Counted from the stretch's first letter, positions 10,671 to 23,640 are shown. The stretch: DNA of 64,000 bases from Macrotis lagotis (GCF_037893015.1 NC_133660.1:280141067-280205066); one strand, 5' to 3'. Numbers and translations: made by a program. The notes: generated from the sequence alone by a model not told the origin.

Positions 10671-11429
10671 GTCATTGGAGGTGACGATCATCATGATGTT
10701 TATCCTCCTCTGATGCCTGGAGCTCTGTAAGACATTGCCTTTGGACCACAAGCCCTGGAAGGTCCTGGGCTTTGAATAAGAACCCAGTGATGGACAAACT
10801 ATGTCTTTGTTGTCAGAGAACTAAGCAAACTCATCTCCAGTTTGGCCACATTCATAAGCATTCACAACCCTCCCTAGCATCATAGAAGGTTGTGATCCAC
10901 ACCAATGGGGGGAATGTCTACACCAACAAATATCAAGATCCATCATATACTGAAGCATGATGAAGACAACAATGATGGGAACCATAACTTGCAGACCGCA
11001 CAATTTAACTTAGTCATTCCTGATGTGTAAGTATGGAAAAATGTAATGGAGAAAAATGCAATTTAATGAAGAAAAGCTCCACGACAGAGGTATGCCTTTC
11101 TATTCCATAGCCACACAATTCAGGTTACTAACTTCCAGTGGAAGAGATCCCAATGGCAGCTACTAGGGAGTCCTTTGCTGGATACAGAGGAGTCGGATAA
11201 AGCTGAAAAGTTCACCTGGGGTACAGTTGGTGGTGATAGGGAGAAAATCTGAGCAACTGGTAGCTTCCTATTTTAACTCATAATTCAAGCAGTTGTTGCT
11301 GAGGAACTGCAAGCATCATGAAAATACAAAAATAACAAATGCATCAATTGCACAATATTTTAAAGGGTTTGCACCTTCTAAATTGCAGTGCCTGGAGCAA
11401 AAGCTTCCTTTGCTCCACCCTGGTTATAG
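10671..11429. other. Unassigned sequence
   Basis: No family is recognised. Short protein-like snippets appear in several frames, but stops break each one. A very old processed pseudogene or transposon is possible but unsupported. Confidence 0.4.
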
Positions 11430-11660
11430 TTCTGACAATGATGATAATCACAGCTTACATTTATTGACATAGGACTTTACTAACTTTATCTCCCTGGGGC
11501 CGCACAAAAGCTCTCTGGGCAGGAAAAAAAAAGCCTGCAAGACAGGAATTGTTATCCCCCCTGTTACAGTTGAAGAAACTAAGGCATAGAGAGACTTGGC
11601 ATATATATCTGGCAAGTAGGGCAGCAGGAACTGGAATCCAAATTTCTTGTAAACCACTCT
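11430..11660 (-). mobile_element. MIR, antisense
   Basis: The reverse order of MIR parts is ATTTATTGACATAGGACTTT, then GTTACAGTTGAAGAAACTAAG and GAACTGGAATCCAAATTTC. Confidence 0.75.
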
Positions 11661-12149
11661 CCATCATGTGAAGGTTCAAGCTTAGACTGAAAATTTATCA
11701 AATATTAAATATCAGAAATGGAGCATTGACAAATATTCTGAGTTTTTCATTTCAGGCAGATCTCCATATGATAAAGGCCCTTTCTGGCCTATCCTGATAC
11801 TGTTGCTGAGAGTGATGCCTCTCTGCATATGAGGGCATCCCTGATGGGGCCAATGCGGGCATAGTCTAAGGAATGCTTGTATTCCAAGTGCAGACCCAGT
11901 CTTAGAAATGCTTGCACTCCCTGAGCAGAGTCATTCTTTCCACCCTATCCCACCCCACCCCACCTAGTATTTTATTCATTGCTCTGTATACAGCCCATAT
12001 GCCCCCAAAAGAAATTAAGTTCTTCAAATGCAGGTAATCTGTCCTTTTTAAACATCTTTATTTCTCTAGTTAGAATCTTAAAAATAAATGGATAAGGTCC
12101 TTTTGTTTGTTCATTTCCAATGTCTGCTTGTTGATTTGGTTGATTGATT

Positions 12150-12440
12150 GAATGAGCAAATCCAGTCCAACCCACACCCATCAGACACATCAGAACTTCC
12201 AATAATTGAAGGACCCACCACCTCCCAAGGGAGTCCATTCCACTATTAGGCAGTTTGAATCAGTAATTTTTCTTTTTTTTTAATTAGGTAGAGCCAAAAT
12301 CCTACTGATTTTCGTTCTGTCCTCTAGGTCCAAGAAGAATGAGTGTGTCTTTCTTATGACAGCTCATCAATACTTTAAGACAGTGACTCCATCTACTAGA
12401 ATAATCTCTCTTTTAAACAGATTTGTTGGAGAGTCCCCTT
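12150..12440 (-). mobile_element. CR1/L3-type LINE 3' fragment, antisense
   Basis: The reverse complement carries CR1/L3 landmarks: the antisense of 'AGGGCAGAAC' (TCTGTCCTCTAGGTCCAAG) and of the FKYL region (ACAGCTCATCAATACTTTAA), plus CCAAGGGAGTCCATTCC. It is strongly decayed. Confidence 0.6.
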
Positions 12441-12639
12441 TGCAGTCACATCTGTCTCTCTAGACAACTCTCTCATTTGAAGTGATTCTTTTTATATCTT
12501 GGATTGACTCTGCTACAAAATTTTTGTACATGAGTATCTAACAATTCTTTACTGAAATTCTTTAAAATGTGTTCTCCAAAAATCTAGGCTGCATGTCAGA
12601 TTCTGCCCAGCTTTCCTTTTTCTATCACAAATTCTAAGA

Positions 12640-15005
12640 TATTTGGAAAAATAGGTAAAGAATCCTACCAGGTTCTTTCTATGGCATAAATATTAATTTT
12701 ATACCTAAACTAGGAAAAACAAAAACAGAGAAAGAAAACCATATTCTCTAATGAAAATTGATGCAAAATTTTTTAAATAAAATACTAGTAAAGAGACTAC
12801 AGCAATATTTTACAAAGATCATACACTATTATCAGGAATGCAATTAGTAAAACTATAAGCAGTGATCATATCAATAATAAATATAACAAAAATCAGATTA
12901 TTTAATTGATGCAATTTTTTATTTTTTATAAGATATAATACCCACTCCTATTAAAAACACTAGAAATCATAGGAGACAATGGAGTCTTTCTTCAAATGAT
13001 AAATAGTATCTATCTAAAACCAACTTTATCTGTAATGGAGATAATTGCAAGCTTTCCCAATAAGATCAAACGTAAAGCAAAGATGTCCAATATCACTACT
13101 ATTTTTCAATATTGTACTACAATTGTTAGCTATGGCAATAAGATAAAACAAACAAAGGAATTAAAAAAGGAAACAAGAAAATAAAACTATCACCCCTTGC
13201 AGATGATAGCATGGCAAGCTTATAAAGTCCTAGAGAATCAACTAAAAATGTTATCCAAACCTTAACCATTTTAGCAAAGTTAGAGGATATATGATAAATC
13301 CATATAATCATCAGCATTTCTATATATTCTCCACAAAACTTAACAGGAAGAGATAAAAGAAAAATTTCATTCAAAATAACTGCAGACAGTATAACATTCT
13401 TGGAAGACAAGGCAAACCTAGAGACTAGGTGAATGCAGTTACAAAATACTTTTCACAAAAGTAAAGACAAATCTAAACAATTGAAGAAATATTAATTGCT
13501 CATGTGTAGACTGAGTCAATATAATAAAAAGTGACAATTACACCTAAGCTAATTTAATTATTCAGTACCACACTGAAAAAAACCTCCCATAATTATTTAT
13601 AAAGTTATAAAAAATAACAAAATTCATCCAAAGGAACAAAAAGTTTAAGAATATAAAAGGAATTAATTTTTGAAAATGTGAAGAAAGGTGGTTGAGCTGG
13701 ACTAAATTTCAAATTACATTACAAAGAGATAATTACTAAAACAATCCAGTACTGGTTAAAAAATACAATACTGTATCAATGGAATAGCTTAGATACACAA
13801 TATATAGAAGTAAATGACCATAGTAATATAGTATTTGATAACCCCCAAATCTACACTTCCGGGTAAGAACTCATCATTTGACAGAAATTATTTGTGAATA
13901 CTGGAAATAAATTTGGCAGAAACTAGGCATAGTCCCAGATCTCACACCCTATACCAACATAAGGTCAAAACAGGCACATGATTTTGAAATAAAAGATGTT
14001 ATCATAAATAAAGGAACCTAGAAAAATTTGCCTGTCAGATCTAGATGGATAAAGGAAGAGTTTATGACCAAACAAGAGATAGAGGAGATGACAGGAAATG
14101 GATAATTTTGATTACACGAAATTATAAACTTTGCACAAACAAAACCAATGTAATCAAAATTAGAAGGAAAATGGGAAACTGGAAGGGAAGAGGATTTTTA
14201 CAGTAAGTTTCTCTAATAAAAGACTCATTTCTCAACTATAAAGGGAACTGAGAAAATTTTATAAAAATAAGAACCATTACTCAAATGAGAGTCAAAAGCC
14301 ATGAAAAGGGCAGTTTTCAAATGAACTAATTGAAATTATCTGTAGTCAGATGACAAAAAAAGCTTTAAATAATGACTAACTAGAGAAATGAACATTAAAA
14401 CAACTCTGGGGTACCACTCTACAGCTATAAGATTGGCTAATATTACAGAAAAGAAAAATGACAAATGTTGGAGGAGATGTTGGAAAATTGAAGCACTGAT
14501 GCATTGTTGATGGAGTTGTAAACTAATACAACCATTCTAGAGAATAATTTGAAAATATGCCCAAGGGTTTATAAAGCAAAGAATACATTTTAAACCAAAA
14601 AGATCAAAGGAACAGGTCTTACATGTGCAAAACTATTTAGAGCAGCTCTTTTTGTGATGGCAAAGAATTGGAAACTGAGGGGATGTTTATTAATATTGAA
14701 GAATATATAAATAAGTTGTGGTAAACTATTGTAATTAAATATTGCTGTGTTATAAGAAATGACAATCAGGATGGTTTCAGAAAAATCTGAAAAGACTTGT
14801 ATGAAATGATGCAAAGTGCAAAGTGAAGTGAGTAGAACCAGGAGAACACTGTATTCAGTAACACTATTGTACAACGATTAACTGTGGAAGACTTAGTTAT
14901 TCTGATCAAGACAATGATCCAAGACAATTCTAAAGAACCATGATGAAAAATCCTGTCTGTTTACCTCTGGAGAAAGAACTATGAGTACAGATTGAAGTTA
15001 TGTTT
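12640..15005 (+). mobile_element. Decayed L1 ORF2 copy, sense
   Basis: This AT-rich block reads as L1 ORF2 from within the reverse transcriptase domain to the 3' end. Landmarks are AGATGTCCAATATCAC before the RT active-site region, TTGCAGATGATAGCATG (the usual A-D-D box, interrupted), and the 3' part GGCAAAGAATTGGAAACTGA, TGAAGTGAGTAGAACCAGGAG and GAGAAAGAACTATGAGTACA. Stops and frameshifts are frequent in all frames, so it is inactive. The 5' end is not visible. Confidence 0.85.
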
Positions 15006-15157
15006 TTTTTTTACTTTCAAAGAAATTCAAAGACAGAATCAACTCTTCCCGATGTTTTCCATCATTTCTACTTCAACAGATGGTTAGTTCCTCCTTGTTT
15101 CTTCATAAGAATATGCCTTCTTAATAGAGAATGCTATTCCTTTACCTTCCTCTTAAC

Positions 15158-15160
<3 letters not shown>

Positions 15161-15206
<46 letters not shown>

Positions 15207-15210
15207 AAAC
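15161..15210. repeat. (AC)n microsatellite
   Basis: About 20 AC units with two interrupted units at the end. It lies between two L1 3' ends. Confidence 0.96.
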
Positions 15211-15239
15211 TTTTTTTAAGTGTTCTTTTTTTTAAGTGT

Positions 15240-15770
15240 TACAGGCTTCCACCTGGAAAGACTTTCATGAATTGATGCTGAGTGAGATGAGCAGAACCAG
15301 AAGAGCATTATACACCTTAACAACAAACATGGGGGTGATGATCAACTTTGATGGACTTGCTCACTCCATCAATGCAATGATCAGGGACAATTTTAGGGAA
15401 TCTGTGATGGAGAATACCATCTGTAACCAGAGAAGGAACTGTGGAGTTTGAACAAAGACCAAAACTTAGTGTCTTCAATTTTTAAAAGTTGTCTTATATT
15501 TTATGTAATTTTGTTATCTCTAATGTTTTCTTTCTTCCTTTTGGATCTAGTTTATCTCTCACAACACATTCGATTTTGATCTATGCTTATCATGGATGCA
15601 AATGTAAAGCCTATATCAGATTGCCTTCTGTTGGGAAGAGGGAAGGGAGGGAGGGAGAAAAAATATAAACTCAAATCCTTGCAAAAAAAATGATTGGTAG
15701 AAACTAGTATTGGGTGTAATTAGAAAACAAATAAGATATTTATATAATAATAAAAATAAATTATAGGCTT
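15240..15770 (+). mobile_element. L1 3' end, second 3' UTR type, sense
   Basis: It starts in the last ORF2 segment (CATGAATTGATGCTGAGTGA, GATGAGCAGAACCAGAAGAG). The 3' UTR has GGGGGTGATGATCAAC, CATCTGTAACCAGAGAAGG and a G-rich end (GAAGGGAGGGAGGGAG), then an A-rich tail. The same subfamily lies antisense at 51776-52276. Confidence 0.88.
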
Positions 15771-16034
15771 CCACAATCAATCTTTATCTCAAGTCTAATG
15801 TCACCAAATCTGTCCCTGAGCTCAAATGACTTCCTCTTATTGGGATCTCTAGTCCATCTGGCTTGTGACATACACTCTAAATATTTGTATATAAATATCT
15901 AAGGCAGAGAGTTTTATTTCTGACTCCTGTAATTTCTTGAAATTTCTTGATATTTTTCCAATATTTTTACTTTTCTCTATGGATTTTAGTTTGTAGGTTT
16001 TAGTTTGTAACATAGATGTAGTTATGAGCTACAG

Positions 16035-16165
16035 TGGATAGATTGTTGAAACTGAAGCAAGGAAGGTCGGAGTTCAAATCCACTTACTATATGACTCTGC
16101 ACAAGTCATTTAATCTCTATCTGCCTTAATTTCCTCCAATTGTAAAATCAACAGTGCGTGAGTCA
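16035..16165 (+). mobile_element. CORE-SINE fragment, sense
   Basis: 'ACAGTGGATAGATTGTTGAA', GGAGTTCAAATCCAC, ACAAGTCATTTAATCTC and TTTCCTCCAATTGTAAAAT form the head and middle of a MAR1/MIR-like SINE. Confidence 0.75.
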
Positions 16166-16549
16166 TGTGTGGTCATTAGCCAGGTTTGGTCACCTTCATT
16201 CATGGATGTGTGAGAGTATAACCAAGGTTTTCTTTACCTACTTCCAGGGATACACTGGAGCTACCTCTGACCTCCGCTCAAAGAGATGACTGGTACGTTG
16301 TCATTGTGAGAAATCAGTAAATGCTACAAGTCAGGGCTTGATGTATTATTTTGTTGACTCTCCAGGCTTAAGAAAGTGATGGAGAAAATATTATTAAAGT
16401 TGTTTTAGACTTAAAACTAGAGAGTCGGTTGTTAAACAATTGACAGGACATCCCTGGACAAGTGGAAATGAACACAGAGGGAAGAATAGAGGATGGGGTT
16501 GTGCTGAGTTATGAGCCAAGTGGAGGAAGGGTTTAGAGAAGGGGTCTGA

Positions 16550-16685
16550 AGACCTGGGTTTCAGTCCTATGTGTATAACTGCCTTCCATGTAACCCTTGA
16601 ACAAGATTATTTCCTTTCTCTGAGACTCAATTTTCCTGTCATCAAAATAAGAGACTAGTCCATCTCCCAGCTTTGATGATCTATG
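16550..16685 (+). mobile_element. MIR, sense
   Basis: 'CTGAAGACCTGGGTTTCAGT', ACTCAATTTTCCTGTCATC and AGCTTTGATGATCTATGA follow the MIR order. Confidence 0.75.
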
Positions 16686-16884
16686 AATTTGTTCATCTTA
16701 CCTGCCTACCCAGGATAATAGGATATTTTTCCAACTGCTTTTCCTCCTTCCCTTTCAAGACTTATCGGTCCTTGACCTTGACCTCTAGCACTTCACTCTC
16801 TAGGCTGGGGAACAGTGTCTAAGAGGCTAAATTAATAGAATTTAGCAAAATTTGACCTCTCCCTCCCAGGTAAAATGTTTCTAT

Positions 16885-17100
16885 CTCATGGTTTTTCAGT
16901 CTTTTTAGACACTTTGTGACCCCATTTGGGGTTTTCATGGCAGAGATACTGGAGTGGTTTGTCATTTCCTCTTTCAACTCATTTGACAGATAAAGAAACT
17001 GAGGAAAACAGAGTTACACAGAGTCACACAGCCAGTAAGTGTCTGAGGCTGAATTTGAACTCATAAATATGAGTCTTCTCATATTTGGCACCAACTAGCT
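16885..17100 (-). mobile_element. MAR1-type SINE, antisense
   Basis: The reverse of the MAR1 3' end (GTTTTTCAGTCTTTTTAGAC, TGACCCCATTTGGGGTTTTC, TGGAGTGGTTTGTCATTTCC) is followed by the antisense CORE and tRNA-like head. Confidence 0.9.
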
Positions 17101-17149
17101 ATCCATTTATATCTCTAAGATATAAACCCTAAGAATAAAAAACTCATGT

Positions 17150-17400
17150 TTATAGAGATTTTATGGTCTTTAACTTACAAAGTATACATGGGAGTGATAG
17201 CACTTTATAAACATTACATCAAGGGATCCTTTGCCTGAAGTGGGTGCTTTCATTGCCACTCCCACTATCACTCCCGATTTAGAGATGGGGAAACTGAGGT
17301 TCAGGAAAAAACAATGATTTGTCCAAGGTCACATGGCTAGTTTTTATGTAAGGAGGGCCTGGACCTCAGGTCTTCCTGAATCCTGGTTCAGAGCTTTCTC
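17150..17400 (-). mobile_element. MIR, antisense
   Basis: 'GCACTTTATAAACATTACAT', then AGAGATGGGGAAACTGAGG and GTCCAAGGTCACATGGC, give a nearly full-length antisense MIR. Confidence 0.8.
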
Positions 17401-17634
17401 TACCCTCCAGCCAGTGCAGATTTGTGAATTCAGGACTCTTCTCAGTCCTTTCCTCTAGCCCCAGTATCTTCACATGCCTTAATAGCTCCCATCTCACTCA
17501 CAAGCCAAGTGACAGGGAGGTTGCCCTTGAATCAGGCCTGATCTTCTATGGACATACACAGCAGGTGCCATCCCTGAGGGTTATCTCCTAAGAGCGTCCA
17601 TCTATATTCCTTATTTTTTAAGAGACTTTCATTG

Positions 17635-17850
17635 AAGTTTTGCATCCATTACCTCAGTTCCTATCATAAAAACCCTAGGAGGAAGAGAATGAAATGACTG
17701 TTATTTTCCTTTTCCTCTATGAGGAAATTGAGACTCAGTAAGGTGCAATACTCTCACAAGGTCAAAAAACTATAGTCATATCAGATCTGGGGATACCTGA
17801 GCAATCTAACAGTAAGTGATCCCACCGCTATACCTCACTGTCTTTCCAAA
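17635..17850 (-). mobile_element. MIR, antisense
   Basis: 'CATCCATTACCTCAGTTCCT', TATGAGGAAATTGAGACTCAG and CTCACAAGGTCAAAAAACT match antisense MIR. Confidence 0.7.
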
Positions 17851-18976
17851 TAAAGATAAGCCCATGCCCAGGGTGGAAAGCCTGGAAAAAGAGAGTCTGT
17901 TCCAAGGGGATCCATGGGGTGATCCATGCTTTTTTTTTTTAGTTTGAGGAAGCAAACTAGAGCAGGGGTCCATAACCTCCTCAAGTCCCAGTCTTTCAGA
18001 GCTAGAAGTGACCTTGAGGGTTCATCTTATCTCCACCTCCATGGCCACCACCCCGGCCTCACACCCTTGTTGCCTCCAAACCTTGTTCTACTGGTTGATC
18101 TGGCCTCTTTTTCCTCCAGCCAGCCTCTACTCCATGTCACCCCACCTGTCAACAAACTCCAGGGGCTCCCTTTTCCCTTTTCTCTGCATATCAGTCCCTG
18201 GCAGAGTGGACTCAAGCTTAGAGGGGTGGGTCAAAATGTCCTTCCCACCACATTCCATTCTGAGAGGGCAATGGGGTCACTTGGTTGTGGCAGGAGAGAG
18301 TCTTGGCATTAACCTGCTGCTGGGCTGGGTCAAGTAGGTCACTCCCCATTGGGTGGGGGCTGTAGGACTGGCAGACTCTGATTTTCTGTTTCCTTTGGTA
18401 GCTTCACTTTCCAAAGCTCACCTGGTCAGAGCAACAGCTGATACTCCTTCAGAAGGAAGGAATGGACACAACAAAGCAAAAGAACCAGTGAGGCCATGGT
18501 CTCATGGACTCTCCCTGACTGGGCTAAAGAGGTCCCAAAGACCCCCCCCCCCCATCCAAAGGCTCATCACATGAGGTCCAAAGGTCATCTACCTCTTCTC
18601 CACCCACACCCCAAGTTTAGATGGACTGGACAAAGAAAGGGAAAACCACCACCCAGCCCTCAGGGAGGTCATATTTTAATGGAGAAGATGGCATGTCAGG
18701 AGAGAGAACTCTCACTTTGACTGGGCAACGCCATTTGTACTGACCCAACAGCCAATCAGAAATTCCATCCTTCAGTCTGCACATCTCTGAAACAAGATCT
18801 GGGCCCCATGGAGCTAGGCCACAAGACCTACCAGTTGCTCTCTCATTGGTTGGCCCCCTTGCATCCCCAAGGTTTAGCACAGTGTTTGGACATGGTGAGT
18901 TTGGCCAGCTAGACCAATTGATTAATTGATTGATTAGTTGGTTGGTCCTGTCAAGCTCTCTGACATTCTATGTTCT

Positions 18977-19119
18977 TTTTTTTTTTTTTTTAGGTTTTTT
19001 GCAAGGCAAATGGGGTTAAGTGGCTCACCCAAGGCCACACAGCTAGGTCATTATTAAGTGTCTGAGACTGGATTTGAAGCCAGGGCCAGTGCTTTATCCA
19101 CTATACCACCTAGCCTCCC
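18977..19119 (-). mobile_element. WSINE1-type SINE, antisense, with TSD
   Basis: The T-rich start is followed by AGGTTTTTTGCAAGGCAAAT and an inverted head ACCACCTAGCCTCCC. A perfect 17-bp TSD, CTGACATTCTATGTTCT, lies at 18960-18976 and 19120-19136. Long and exact, it suggests a young insertion. Confidence 0.96.
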
Positions 19120-19136
19120 CTGACATTCTATGTTCT

Positions 19137-21359
19137 AAGGGTCCTCCCTGCTCCAGAATTCTCTGATCTAAGGTTCTGATGTCCTGTATATTTTTGTTGT
19201 AAGGACCCAGTCAGCTTGGACTTTTTCTATTTGATATTCTTAGGTTCTCTCCCAGTTTCAACCATCTATTCTCATTCCTATATCTCTACTTGGTCTGACC
19301 TTGTATATGCCAAGATGTGAAACTCCCCTGAATTTGCTTAAGACTGGAATGCAGGGTGTTTTCTGCTTCCCAGCAGAAGTGGGGAAGATGCTTTGTGTTC
19401 TCTCTGTGCAGGGAATGGGTGCCAGGTTGCCATCCATGTCAATGGCGAGCCACAGCTCGCCTCAGGCCAAACCAGTGAGTCAGCATCCAAGCCTCCCTTC
19501 CCAGTGAGGGAGAGCCACAGTCTCAGTTTCCCCTAACAAGGGGGCAGCTAAAAGAACAAAGCCAAGAAAGAGTTTGGAGGAGGCAGGTGTCCTCCCTCTG
19601 GGATACTGCTTCCCTTATGGAAGAGATAACGAAGAACTCAAACTACCCCAGGCAAGCACTAGGCAGAGATATGCAAAGCCCAGCTCCCACAGATGCACGT
19701 GTAGGCTCACACACATCCACACATTCACGTGGTGGCCACATGGCTCCCCACGCCCTCATTCATGCACATGTATGCATTCTTGAACATCACCAGGCAGCTA
19801 TGGAGGTAGCCACCCTGGAGAGAGGGGAGCAATCCAGAGATTGGGTAATCATCATTGCATTCCCTCTGGCCTTTGCCACTGCTGCCTCCTCAACCCCTTC
19901 CCATGTGCCTTGGTTGCTGGGTATTTTACAAGGGCAGCTGGGTAATTGTTGTTGGCACCCAGATAAAAGCCCCATCTAACAGATAGTGATGACTTATCTT
20001 CCTAATGATCCAGGGGGGCCTCAGCCCCAGAACCCCAACAACCCCAAAACTGTGGCCAATTTTCTCTAAGTAACTAATTAAACTTGTTAGGGGGCAACCT
20101 AGGGACAGCCCCAAGCTGGGGAGCCCTCCTGTGGAAGGGTTGTTCTAACTTGCTCAGAGTAGCATCCTTCAGCCTAAACAGTCAGTTTGCACCAAGAAGA
20201 CTGACCCAAGGACAGGGACCCTGGTTGGCCACTACTGTCCTGGACCGGCCTAGAATGGGCAGGTGGGCAGCCCTTCTCAGAGTTAGCTGAATGGGAGGCT
20301 CCTTCTCTTCTCCACCCATCCACCCAACTCTACAGTTTCTCTGGCCCCAGGAAGTTCTGACTCCTACTGCCATGGACCCTTTCCCTTCTGGTCCTCCTCC
20401 TTTGCCCAACATCATTGACTCTGATTCTGTGAAACACGAGTGACTTTATAGATCATGTGGGCTAAGATCCCCATAATGTTCATCCATCATTAATGGCTAG
20501 AGAATTCTCAAATCTTCCTGTGGCTGAACCCCTGAGAACTGAGCTCAGCTGCTCCCCTGATCCCAGCCCCACCCAACCAAAGCCAGTCTGGCTGGCCAGA
20601 GGATGCTCAGTCTCTCAGGGCCTATCTCTCTCATGGTTCAAGGACATTTTCAATAGATCACAGGGAAAACTGTTGACTGGAAAATAGAAGCCAACAAACT
20701 GGGGTCTCCAGAGCTCTGTCCTTACTCCGTAATGCCTGTGCCTTCTCATGTCCATCTGTGGCCATGTGCTCCAGCCACTCCTCCAAGCTGTGTTCTCTGG
20801 ATGAGAGTCCAAAGAGATCCGAGTCATAGGTCTCCATGTTCTAAGGAAGAAAAATCCCTTCCCCTGGGGAACTAGGGGGGATTCCTTGAAGGTTCTGGGG
20901 CTGTGGAGGAATAACAATGGGAAGTGCCTCTGGGATGTATGAACACAGGGAAGGAAAATTTGGCCCTATCACTGCTGGCAGGCAAAAAGCATCTCCTAGT
21001 CAAGTAATAAAGGCTGGGTACCTTGGTGTTCATTCCACCACAGGAATTTACTCACTAGACCAAGACCTTGGGTAATCATCTAAGCAGTCTGTTAATTAGT
21101 ATTCAGGGACTGCTGGAAACACACCCCAAGTTCACATTCTTCTCCAGAAAATGTTGCATGCCAGGACCCCTAGGACCCCCAGCCCCACCACCTGCCAACT
21201 CTGCCAACAGCTGAGGGCCCCAAGGGACAGGATTTCCAAGCCTCTGAGCTAGAAAGGACCTCCCCAAGGAGTCAGCCAGGCTGTGAGGGTGAACCCACTG
21301 CTTCTATAGGCACTTGGGGACCTCTCTGAGGGTTAAAAAATTTACACACACCCTATCTC
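19137..21359. other. Unassigned sequence
   Basis: No exon, RNA gene or clear repeat is seen. The stretch at 19660-19790 is ACAC/CACGTG-rich but not an array. Open frames here are short. Confidence 0.4.
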
Positions 21360-21525
21360 TCTTCTGCCAGATGATATTTTGTTCACATACTTGAAAGCAG
21401 CCATTGTGTCCTCCTGATCATCTCTTTTTTGGTCAAAACAAGTCCAAGTCCTTCAGATACTCCAATGTGGTGAATGTTCCCTACCTGAATGCCCTTCCCT
21501 GGATGTTCTCCAGCTTAAAAAAGGT
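21360..21525 (-). mobile_element. CR1/L3-type LINE fragment, antisense
   Basis: Antisense CR1/L3 landmarks: TCACATACTTGAAAGCAGCC, ATTGTGTCCTCCTGATCATC and CCTGGATGTTCTCCAGCTTA (reverse of 'AAGCTGGAGA...'). Confidence 0.65.
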
Positions 21526-22084
21526 GAGCTCAGAACTCGGCTCTACCCCAGCACTAGTCAGACAGGATGGACCATGTGGAGCCATCCGCTCCCTTCTCCT
21601 GGACATTAGCTAGCCTCTTGTTTCTAGTCTGTCTCTAATAACAAAAGACAAAAACCAACCAACCAACCAATCGGTTGTCCCCCAAGGACCAGTGAATCTA
21701 CAGACCATCTCTATGCCAGTCCTACAAAGGCTGCCATCTCTCTTTCCACCATCCAGGCCAATGACACACCCTGCCTGACCCTCCAAACCCTTGCTATAAA
21801 TCTTCACACGACGAGCCTCCCTGGCTAAACTTGCCCCATTCTCCACTAACTAATGTCTTTGAGTGACAACAGGCAAGCTACAGCTCTCAGCTGTGCCTCA
21901 GCTTCCTCCTTTGTCCAATGAAGACAAGGACAACTCCTCACAAGAGGACTCCAATGAGTAAATGAGAGACAGGTTGGGGAAAGTACTTTAAGGTGAATAA
22001 AGTCTGGGACAAATAAATGCAAGAGGTATTAGTATATTTGACTTGATATACCCGTTGGTATAAATGGCCTTCTTAAACCCAGGG

Positions 22085-22240
22085 GCATCATTGCACAGTG
22101 TCAAGGGGCTGGATTTCAAGATGAGGGCTGAGGTTCAAATCCTGATTCAACCAGTTTCCACCCAGGACTTTAGATTCCTCATTAATAAAACAGGAACATG
22201 GGACCAGCTCATTTCCCAGGTCCACAATGGCTTACCCTGT
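22085..22240 (+). mobile_element. MIR, sense
   Basis: 'TGAGGTTCAAATCCTGATTC', TCCTCATTAATAAAACAGG and CATTTCCCAGGTCCAC follow the MIR order. Confidence 0.7.
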
Positions 22241-22549
22241 TCTCTTTCCCCAGTGTGGGCAGTTGTTAAGTTTCCCTCCTAATCCAATGTGACTGCCCAT
22301 CAACAGTTCAATGGACCAAGTACTTACATGATCCTACCATGGGTACCAGGAGACACTTGGGGAACCAGGGAGGACCACAAAGACAAACTGGATGATGGAG
22401 GAGGTTTCCTGCTTCCCAAGATGGGGCTGGGGCTCTAGACTATGGTGGGGGGGGGGATTCAATTTGCTTTTCTTGTCTAGGACTATTTGTTCTAATAATG
22501 GACTTTTCTTTTTTTATTTGGGTGAGGGAATAGTGATAGTGTTACAAAA

Positions 22550-22665
22550 TGGAAGGAAGGAAGGAAGGAAGGAAGGAAGGAAGGAAGGAAGGAAGGAAGG
22601 AAGGAAGGAAGGAAGGAAGGAAGGAAGGAAGGAAGGGGGAAGGAGGGAAGGAAGGAGGGAGGCCC
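22550..22665. repeat. (GGAA)n microsatellite
   Basis: About 20 near-perfect GGAA units (22550-22634) are followed by GGGGGAAGGAGGGAAGG. The 142-residue open frame across it is an Arg-Lys-Glu-Gly repeat artefact. GGAA arrays are ETS core motifs. Confidence 0.97.
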
Positions 22666-22814
22666 TTCCCTTCCATGGAGGAGGTAGGGGGCAGGATCCC
22701 ATGGATGTAGATCAGTCAATACAAGCTACTTGCAATGGGGGACTTTGTGTGAGAGAATTTCAGCAAGCAAATCAAGAAACATCCACATCTCCCCACCTTC
22801 TGGGGATGCAGGTT

Positions 22815-22915
22815 CGGTAGACTATAAGCATGTAACAGACAGGGACTGTCTTCAGTGTCATGTTCTCAGTGTGTTGCATACAGGTAGTGCTTAATAAATG
22901 CACTTTGAATTGAAG
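22815..22915 (+). mobile_element. L2 3' tail, sense
   Basis: 'ACAGACAGGGACTGTCTTCA' and AGGTAGTGCTTAATAAATGC match the terminal L2 sequence. Confidence 0.7.
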
Positions 22916-23299
22916 CCTCCCATTGAAGCAGCTGTCCCTGATGAAGCTTGGACTTCCCTCCTCCCCAGTCACTGGCAAACCCTAGACCTTTATTGCCCTA
23001 TCATCACCCCTACCCCAAGCTGAGACTTTGGGTCTCTTCTTTGAGTCACCCTCACTCAGGAATTGTGGTCCTTTTTCTTCCATCAGGTGAGAATTTGAAA
23101 ATGATCCTCCTGGTTCCCTTGGACAATCCCTGGTAGGATAGTGCCAGAGGTCTCCCATCTCTCCCTGGAGCCCTGAATAATGGAGATGAGAATTGTGGGG
23201 GTTGATGAAGTCTGCAAAGCAACAGGAAGTCATGGTCTTCTTGGTGTCTCAAAGCCCTGAGTGTCACCCGTTCTGGGAGAGCAGAAAATCCACCCAATC

Positions 23300-23410
23300 T
23301 GGAGTGAGTAGACTCAGGTTCAAATCCACCTCAGATACTTGGTACCTGGATAACCTTGGGTGAGTCATTTCCATCAAACCTTGGTCTCCTCCCTGGGGGG
23401 GACCCTGAAA
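23300..23410 (+). mobile_element. MIR, sense
   Basis: 'ACTCAGGTTCAAATCCACCT', AACCTTGGGTGAGTCATTTCC. Confidence 0.7.
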
Positions 23411-23499
23411 ACTTTACTCCTTGAACTAAGGGACCCCTTCACCACAGCTGGCTTCAATCCCTGCTCTGCTCTCCCTCAGAACCGCAAGAACCAGGAGCT

Positions 23500-23640
23500 G
23501 GCCTCAATGCCCCATTTTACAGAAGAGGAAACAAGGTAGGATTGCAATGAAGCTTTGGCCAATGTGAAGCAATCCATCAGTGTCAGAACTGGGATTTGAA
23601 TCCACAGCTTTCCAATCTGTGAGTATAGGCCACAGGGTTT
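23500..23640 (-). mobile_element. MIR, antisense
   Basis: 'CCATTTTACAGAAGAGGAAA' and CAGAACTGGGATTTGAATCCA are the antisense core and head. Confidence 0.75.

Noticed and set aside
10821..11003. Antisense 60-residue frame and nearby coding-like snippets, considered as a processed pseudogene
   Set aside because: No frame stays open for long and I could match no protein.
22392..22820. 142-residue + open frame with a Gly-Arg-Lys-Glu repeat
   Set aside because: It is the GGAA microsatellite plus flanks.
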